A stretch of DNA of 64,000 nucleotides from Lacticaseibacillus thailandensis DSM 22698 = JCM 13996 (lineage in GTDB: Bacteria; Bacillota; Bacilli; Lactobacillales; Lactobacillaceae): contig NZ_BBER01000004.1 in assembly GCF_001312865.1 (NCBI RefSeq), positions 171,517 through 235,516 on the forward strand. The letters run 5' to 3'. A program made the position numbers and the translations under genes. Within the stretch, counting starts at the first letter, position 1. Every line of letters begins with the position of its first letter. Of the stretch, positions 59,543 to 64,000 are shown piece by piece. The notes below the pieces were generated by a model. It did not search any database. It saw only the letters and a program-made list of their open reading frames with translations, and was not told the origin of the DNA.

Positions 59543-61033
59543 CTACTTGGCGTTTAACGCGGCGGTGGCTTCTTCAAAGTCGTCAAAGTGGTGCTTGGTG
59601 TGGCCGATAATCTGGTAGTCTTCGTGGCCCTTCCCAGCAATCAGGACAACGTCGCCGGGTTGCGCCGCGTTGATGGCGTAGCGAATGGCTTCCCGCCGGT
59701 CGGTGAACCGCTGATAGCTATCCGCTGGTACGGCGCTAACGACCATATCCAGGATGCTGTCAGGGTCCTCCGTCCGTGGGTTGTCCGAAGTGAACACGGG
59801 GTCGGTCGCCAAGCGGACGGCAATCTCGCCCATGATGTGGCGCTTGTTGTGGTCACGGTCACCACCAGCACCAACCACGCAGAAGATCCGCTGCTTCGCG
59901 AACTTGCGGATGGTCGTCAAGACGTTCTCCAGGCCGTCCGGCGTGTGCGCGTAGTCGACCAGGACCACCACGTCTTTGTCGTTGGGCACCGGCTGAAAGC
60001 GGCCCGGCACCCCAGTTGCGGCTTCAATGCTGCGGATGATGTCCGGCACAGCAATACCCTGGCCGTACGCAGCCCCAAAGGCGGCCAGCACGTTGTAGAC
60101 GTTGAATTCGCCCACTAGGTGCATGTGGACCGGGTACGTCCGCCCGTAGAAATGCAGGTTGAACCGCGTGCCGTGGTTGGTCGTCGCGATGTCCGTCGCC
60201 TGCACCGTAGCGGGGTGGTCCACCCCGTAGGTAATCACGTTGGCGACCGTGTGCTGCGCAATCGTAACCAGCTTAACACCGGCCGGGTCGTCGGTGTTGA
60301 TGACGGCCGTCTTGCTGCGACCGTTGCGGCTCAGGCCGCTACCCAACTCACTGAACAGCAGGCTCTTGGCGGCAAAGTAGGCCGCCATGGTCTTGTGGTA
60401 GTCCAGATGGTCCTCAGTCAGGTTCGTGAACACCGCGGTGTCAAAGTCGGTCCCCCAGTTGCGGCCCTGGTCCAGTGCAATCGAGGAGACCTCAATGGCC
60501 GCCGCGGCGTTACCGGCGTCACGCATCGCAGCCAGCACCCGCTGGATGGTGTTGGCATCGGAGGTGGTATTGACCGTCGACAACTTTTCGTCCCCGACTT
60601 TGTTGTACAGCGTCCCCATAATACCTGTATTCATGCCGTTATCGCCGAGAATCTTACTGATCAGGTGGGTCACCGTGGTCTTACCGTTCGTCCCGGTCAC
60701 CCCGATCACGTTCAGGTCCCGACTCGGGTTGCCGTTGAACGCGGCGGCGAGTTCCGCCAGCGCTTTGTGCGTATCTGGCACCGTCACCACCATGCCCGCG
60801 CCTTCAAAGGCGACCGGCCGCTCCACGACGGCCAGGACAGCGCCGGCCGCGAACACCTCATCCAGGTGCTCGTGACCATCAAAGTTGGCCCCGGCAATCG
60901 CGACGAAACACGCGCCCGGACGGACCTCCCGGGTATTAGCCGTCACCATGGTGATCTCCGTGGTGGCGTGATTGAGTTGGTCCCGATCATCGGGCCCAAC
61001 AGCGAGAATATTAGTCAGCGTGTGTACCTGCAT
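59543..61033 (-). CDS. murE: UDP-MurNAc-tripeptide ligase MurE, DNPR type
   Basis: The intact 496-residue ligase adds the third amino acid to the peptidoglycan stem. Visible are VTGTNGKTTVTHL, the TTSDANTIQ uridine-site region, EVSSIALDQGR, TEDHLDYHKTM and the C-terminal TSDNPRTEDP. The DNPR tetrapeptide contacts meso-diaminopimelate in characterised MurE enzymes; Lys-specific enzymes usually differ there. This suggests a DAP-type wall, with ornithine or Lys not excluded. The start follows AAGGAAG. It is monocistronic between two terminators. Confidence 0.93.
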   Translation of the reverse strand: MQVHTLTNILAVGPDDRDQLNHATTEITMVTANTREVRPGACFVAIAGANFDGHEHLDEVFAAGAVLAVVERPVAFEGAGMVVTVPDTHKALAELAAAFNGNPSRDLNVIGVTGTNGKTTVTHLISKILGDNGMNTGIMGTLYNKVGDEKLSTVNTTSDANTIQRVLAAMRDAGNAAAAIEVSSIALDQGRNWGTDFDTAVFTNLTEDHLDYHKTMAAYFAAKSLLFSELGSGLSRNGRSKTAVINTDDPAGVKLVTIAQHTVANVITYGVDHPATVQATDIATTNHGTRFNLHFYGRTYPVHMHLVGEFNVYNVLAAFGAAYGQGIAVPDIIRSIEAATGVPGRFQPVPNDKDVVVLVDYAHTPDGLENVLTTIRKFAKQRIFCVVGAGGDRDHNKRHIMGEIAVRLATDPVFTSDNPRTEDPDSILDMVVSAVPADSYQRFTDRREAIRYAINAAQPGDVVLIAGKGHEDYQIIGHTKHHFDDFEEATAALNAK

Positions 61034-61061
61034 GCCGTTCTTCCTTTCTGAAACCGATAAT

Positions 61062-61079
61062 TGTTACATTCTTGTAACA
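61062..61079 (-). promoter_or_regulatory. Inverted repeat in the murE leader
   Basis: TGTTACA and TGTAACA form 7-base arms around a 4-base spacer, between the probable -10 box (TATACT at about 61094) and the ribosome site. It could be an operator; it does not fit the GlnR spacing. Confidence 0.45.
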
Positions 61080-61164
61080 CTAACAAACCATAGTATAACG
61101 TAAACTGACGCCGTGTGACGGCCGTTCGCGGGATTTTTAGGCTATTTTCTTGAAAACATATACT

Positions 61165-61199
61165 AACAAAACCGTTACGACCCACCGGCCGTAACGGTT
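61165..61199 (-). terminator. Terminator after pckA
   Basis: Arms 61170-61179 and 61190-61199 form a perfect 10-base stem; TTTTGTT follows on the minus strand. Confidence 0.82.
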
Positions 61200-61216
61200 T
61201 GTGCGTGATCCTAAAT

Positions 61217-62863
61217 TTACAGTTGATCCAGCACCGCTTGCAGGACCGTCGCGGCGTCTGCCGGCAGCTGGTTATAGCCCTCCATGGCGGTCTTCTGCTG
61301 GTTGACGAAGTCCAGCCGCGCCTGGATCCGGGCCCGGAACGCCTGGGCGTAGTCGGCGTCAGCAAAGTCGACCGAGTACCCATCCACGGGCAGGTACTGC
61401 ATCCCTGGCACTGGGCCAAAGGCGTGCCAGGTACCACGCTCATTGGCCACCTGTTCGATGGCACCCAGTGTGACCGCCGGGGTGACCTTGGTGGTGCCGT
61501 AGTAACCGGTGTTGAGGACGTAACAAGCCGTCCCGCGGTCGTGGAACAACGCTTTGAAGTCCGCATAGTCCTCGGCCAGTGGGTAACACCGGAACGGGTT
61601 CGCAAACGGCTCGATGACTAACTGATTGCGGTCCACCGGTCCCACCAGGTTCTCGGCCGTGGAGCGCTTCGTCGCCAACGTCAGGCCAAAGACCGCGGCC
61701 AGTGCCGGGTCATCGATCTGCAGAATTGGTGGCAGGGTCTCGTCCTTCATGATCCAGAAAATCGCATCCAGCGGCTCAGCTAGGTGGTCAGCCCGGTTGG
61801 GCGTCATGTAGCGGGATTTGACCGCCCGGCCGTTGTTGTTACGCAGTTCCTGGGTCACAATCACTTTCTTGCCATCCTCATCCAGCGTCACGCCCACATT
61901 TTGGCAGGTCAGGAAGTACCGGACCGCGTCGTCATAAGTGTGGTAATCAGCGGTCTTATCAAAGTAGGCCGGCTCCAGTGCCGTGGTCGAACCCGTCTGC
62001 TGGTTGATGACAAACGCGTCGTCGTGCAAAATCGTGACTTTGTACTTATCGCCGTGCTTAGCAAAGGTGATGGTCGACTTACCCGACCCCGACAGACCGT
62101 ACGCCGCCATCGTGAACTTGCGGTCGCCCAAGTCGTACTGCTTCATGCCGCCATGACAGGCGACAAACCCGTTGCGGTGGGCAGTGGCCCATGCTAGCGT
62201 CAGGGTTGCCTTCTTCAGCTCGCCAAAGTAGCGCAGGCCCAGGACCGCGGCCACGTTGTGCGCCGGGTCAAAGAGCGCCAGCCCGTTCGGAAAGTCCGGG
62301 TGGGACCACTCCGGATCCGCGTACAGGTAGATGTCGTCCTCCGGCAAGGCCGCCGAGTCCGCATAATGGGCGCGGGCGTCCGCCGTCGCCAGCTGGAAAT
62401 TGAGTAAGTAAGAATAGAAGTTGGGTGCGGACCGGTGGTTCAAGCACAGGTGGGCGTGTACAGAAAACTCATTACTCAGGCCCACAATGACGTCGCCACG
62501 GTCAAACTGACGGCTGGTGCCGTCAAAGATGGCTTCGCGCAAAATACCAGCATAGTAGTCAGAGTCGATGCCCGGCTGGCCGATGATGCGTCGGGCCGCC
62601 GCGGTCCGCCCCACGACTTTGCCATCATTGGATACCAGTAACTTCGCGTCCGCGGGCAACCCCAGGTCCGCGGCGTGGGCTACCGGCATATCGGTGATAA
62701 TTACCCCAGGTGTTGTCGCTGCGTTGTGATACGCCGTGGCCAGATCGTCTACCGGCGTCACGTTATTACCATAAAACGCGGTTTCCACCATTACCTTGAA
62801 GTTCGAAAATAAGCGGTTGTCTGGCGCAATCGCCCCACGCGCAAATCGTTCAGTCGTGGTCAT
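61217..62863 (-). CDS. pckA: Phosphoenolpyruvate carboxykinase (ATP)
   Basis: The intact 548-residue enzyme interconverts oxaloacetate and PEP with ATP. The kinase-1a P-loop YGLSGSGKST and the metal/ATP segment ILHDDAFVIN are present. The substrate-binding arginine region is SRYMTPNRADH. The start is the ATG at 62863 after GGAGG. In lactobacilli this enzyme may support gluconeogenesis or PEP carboxylation with ATP gain; with fumC in this window it points to active four-carbon acid metabolism. Confidence 0.96.
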   Translation of the reverse strand: MTTTERFARGAIAPDNRLFSNFKVMVETAFYGNNVTPVDDLATAYHNAATTPGVIITDMPVAHAADLGLPADAKLLVSNDGKVVGRTAAARRIIGQPGIDSDYYAGILREAIFDGTSRQFDRGDVIVGLSNEFSVHAHLCLNHRSAPNFYSYLLNFQLATADARAHYADSAALPEDDIYLYADPEWSHPDFPNGLALFDPAHNVAAVLGLRYFGELKKATLTLAWATAHRNGFVACHGGMKQYDLGDRKFTMAAYGLSGSGKSTITFAKHGDKYKVTILHDDAFVINQQTGSTTALEPAYFDKTADYHTYDDAVRYFLTCQNVGVTLDEDGKKVIVTQELRNNNGRAVKSRYMTPNRADHLAEPLDAIFWIMKDETLPPILQIDDPALAAVFGLTLATKRSTAENLVGPVDRNQLVIEPFANPFRCYPLAEDYADFKALFHDRGTACYVLNTGYYGTTKVTPAVTLGAIEQVANERGTWHAFGPVPGMQYLPVDGYSVDFADADYAQAFRARIQARLDFVNQQKTAMEGYNQLPADAATVLQAVLDQL

Positions 62864-62912
62864 ATTAATGTCCTCCATCTATGGTTCTGGCTGCAGTTCT
62901 AACCTCATATTA

Positions 62913-62942
62913 AGTTTAGGTGGGCAATGTATGCGCTGTCAA
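62913..62942 (-). promoter_or_regulatory. Promoter of pckA
   Basis: A perfect TTGACA (62937-62942) and TAAACT (62913-62918) are spaced by 18 bases, 50 bases upstream of the start. Confidence 0.75.
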
Positions 62943-62980
62943 TTATCGCCAATGGGATTTGTGCAAAAATGTACATTAAC

Positions 62981-63019
62981 AAAAATGGGGCACACCGCGT
63001 GCACCACGTGGCATCCCCC
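62981..63019 (-). terminator. Probable terminator after the wall-anchored protein gene
   Basis: A GC-rich imperfect hairpin between 62986 and 63019 is followed on the minus strand by TTTTT. Confidence 0.5.
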
Positions 63020-63041
63020 ATCACCTGTTCATTGTTCACCA

Positions 63042-64000
63042 TTAAGCGTCTTGGCGCCGGCCGTACCACAGAAAACCACAACTGGCTAACAAACCGACAC
63101 CTAACGCGGCCCAGATGCTAGGTGCGTGCTCAGATGTTTGCGGTAACGTATGCGGCGCCTGGTTAGCCAAAGTTGCGGGTGCACCGGCCGCGGTGGTAGC
63201 AACCAAACTAGTCGTCACGTGGGGGGCTACCCCGGTCGCTACGGGTATAGTGGTTGGTGCTGCCGTCGAGGTTGGCACATCTACTTTGCTTCGGTCCACC
63301 GACTGATTACCCTCAGCCCCCGGCACAACATCCACCGCCGCCTCCTCGGTGATTGTGTATTCGTGTGGGTCACTGTCCGGCAGCACGCCCTGGGGGAACG
63401 CCGCCTGGTACGTGGCGCTGTCCACCCAAAGCGACTCTGCGTCGGTACGGGTACGTACCTGCGGGTCGGTGTCGGGAAGGACCCCCGCCTGCGTGTAGTC
63501 GTAATAGTCATCGGCTGTAACACTGGTGGCCGGAGCTACTTGCGTCCGTACCTGCGGGTCGGTGTCCGGCTCGGCACCTGCCTGTGTGTAGTCGTAGTAG
63601 TCATCCGCGGCAACACTCACCGCTGGTGGTACCTGCGTCCGTGCTTGCGGGTCGGTGTCTGGTAGCACACCTTCGCGCGTGTAATCATAGTAATCATCCG
63701 CATCAACACTCACCGCTGGTGGTACCTGTGTCCGTACTTGCGGGTCAGTGTCTGACAGTACACCCGGCTGTGTGTAGTCGTAATAGTCATCGGCTGTATC
63801 ACTGGTGGCTGGGGCTACTTGCGTCCGCACCTGCGGATCAGTGTCCGGCTCGGCACCTGCCTGTGTATAGTCGTAGTAGTTATCCGCGGCAACACTCACC
63901 GCTGGTGGCACCTGCGTCCGTACTTGCGGGTCGGTGTCCGGCAGTACACCTGCGCGCGCGTAATCATAGTAATCATCCGCATCAACACTCACGGCTGGTG
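63042..64000 (-). CDS. Repeat-rich wall-anchored surface protein, 3' part only
   Basis: The gene enters from the right edge; about 319 C-terminal residues are visible. Six units of 31 residues (consensus DDYYDYTQAGVLPDTDPQVR, then TQVPPAVSVAA) occupy the first part. A related shorter unit (SATYQAAFPQGVLPDSDPHEYT) follows, then a Thr/Ala/Pro-rich wall-spanning stretch. The sorting signal is LPQTSE, a hydrophobic helix (IWAALGVGLLASCGFLWY) and the basic tail GRRQDA. Sortase should attach it to peptidoglycan. The acidic Tyr-rich repeats suggest a binding or adhesion role, which is unproven. Confidence 0.88.
   Translation of the reverse strand, partial: PAVSVDADDYYDYARAGVLPDTDPQVRTQVPPAVSVAADNYYDYTQAGAEPDTDPQVRTQVAPATSDTADDYYDYTQPGVLSDTDPQVRTQVPPAVSVDADDYYDYTREGVLPDTDPQARTQVPPAVSVAADDYYDYTQAGAEPDTDPQVRTQVAPATSVTADDYYDYTQAGVLPDTDPQVRTRTDAESLWVDSATYQAAFPQGVLPDSDPHEYTITEEAAVDVVPGAEGNQSVDRSKVDVPTSTAAPTTIPVATGVAPHVTTSLVATTAAGAPATLANQAPHTLPQTSEHAPSIWAALGVGLLASCGFLWYGRRQDA
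63450..64000 (-). repeat. 93-bp tandem repeats with a three-unit super-repeat
   Basis: Six 93-bp units encode 31-residue repeats. Units 1 and 4 (AGVLP/EGVLP, ending PPAVSVA), 2 and 5 (AGAEP, ending APATS) and 3 and 6 (PGVLS/AGVLP) match best, giving a 279-bp higher-order period. The array continues past the window end. Confidence 0.85.

Noticed and set aside
61062..61079. GlnR box before murE
   Set aside because: The spacing between half-sites is one base off the TGTNA-n7-TNACA consensus, and no nitrogen gene is involved.
63450..64000. CRISPR array
   Set aside because: The regular repeats are coding, 93 bp long without spacers, and keep the reading frame of a surface protein. No cas genes are present in the window.

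Overview
The window is chromosomal DNA of a G+C-rich member of the Lactobacillaceae (Firmicutes), judged from strong GGAGG-type ribosome binding sites, a proBA T-box leader, lactobacillar peptidases (two PepC, a C69 dipeptidase), an HPr-type histidine in GlpK, an LPxTG-like (LPQTS) wall-anchored protein and DUF6287-type lipoproteins. Three tRNA genes carry C-starting anticodons (two Gln-CUG, one Glu-CUC), which suits high-GC codon use. MurE carries the DNPR motif linked to meso-diaminopimelate. I cannot name the species.

Layout. 1-5 kb: a DUF2075 ATPase (cut by the window edge), an NCS2 purine permease, nnrD-bioY and acetate kinase. 5-17 kb: the housekeeping string dut-radA-yacL-(TSUP permease)-gltX-(large membrane protein, Nudix)-cysS-mrnC-rlmB on the minus strand, with a GNAT-rpiA pair diverging. 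18-28 kb: tandem pepC paralogues, tandem histidine phosphatases, a membrane GGDEF protein, murT without adjacent gatD, manA, a serine hydrolase and a PepSY lipoprotein. 28-34 kb: two transport operons with visible operators (gntR-ABC, and tetR with a heterodimeric multidrug ABC pair). 35-39 kb: fumC, a split ThrE-type exporter and an M20 amidohydrolase, then two tRNA-Gln. 40-43.5 kb: PepD, YbjQ, GlpK. 54-64 kb: a DUF2187 protein, proBA with its T-box, an aldose-1-epimerase-like protein, a secreted serine hydrolase, murE, pckA and the 3' part of a repeat-rich wall-anchored protein.

The most unusual part is 43.6-52.4 kb. It holds two DUF6287 lipoproteins with a decayed partial copy of one, several small membrane-anchored proteins, another lipoprotein, and two adjacent ~635-residue regulators. 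Each regulator looks like two Rgg-type units fused in one chain: an N-terminal HTH ending in SRFE and a second, degenerate HTH-like segment near residue 325-380, also containing SRFE. A ~34-bp element is shared (29/34 identical) between the intergenic regions upstream of the flanking envelope genes at 47.15 kb and 52.55 kb, in the same orientation relative to those genes. I propose an envelope-associated regulon controlled by these fused regulators; this is inference.

Caution on quality. About 25 genes, including essential ones (cysS, murT, ackA, gpmA-like, rpiA), carry single-base frameshifts. Nearly all are explained by one extra base in an A/T run of 7-8 or one missing base in a short G/C run. 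I therefore read these as sequencing or assembly errors and annotate the genes as whole CDS with the break positions given.
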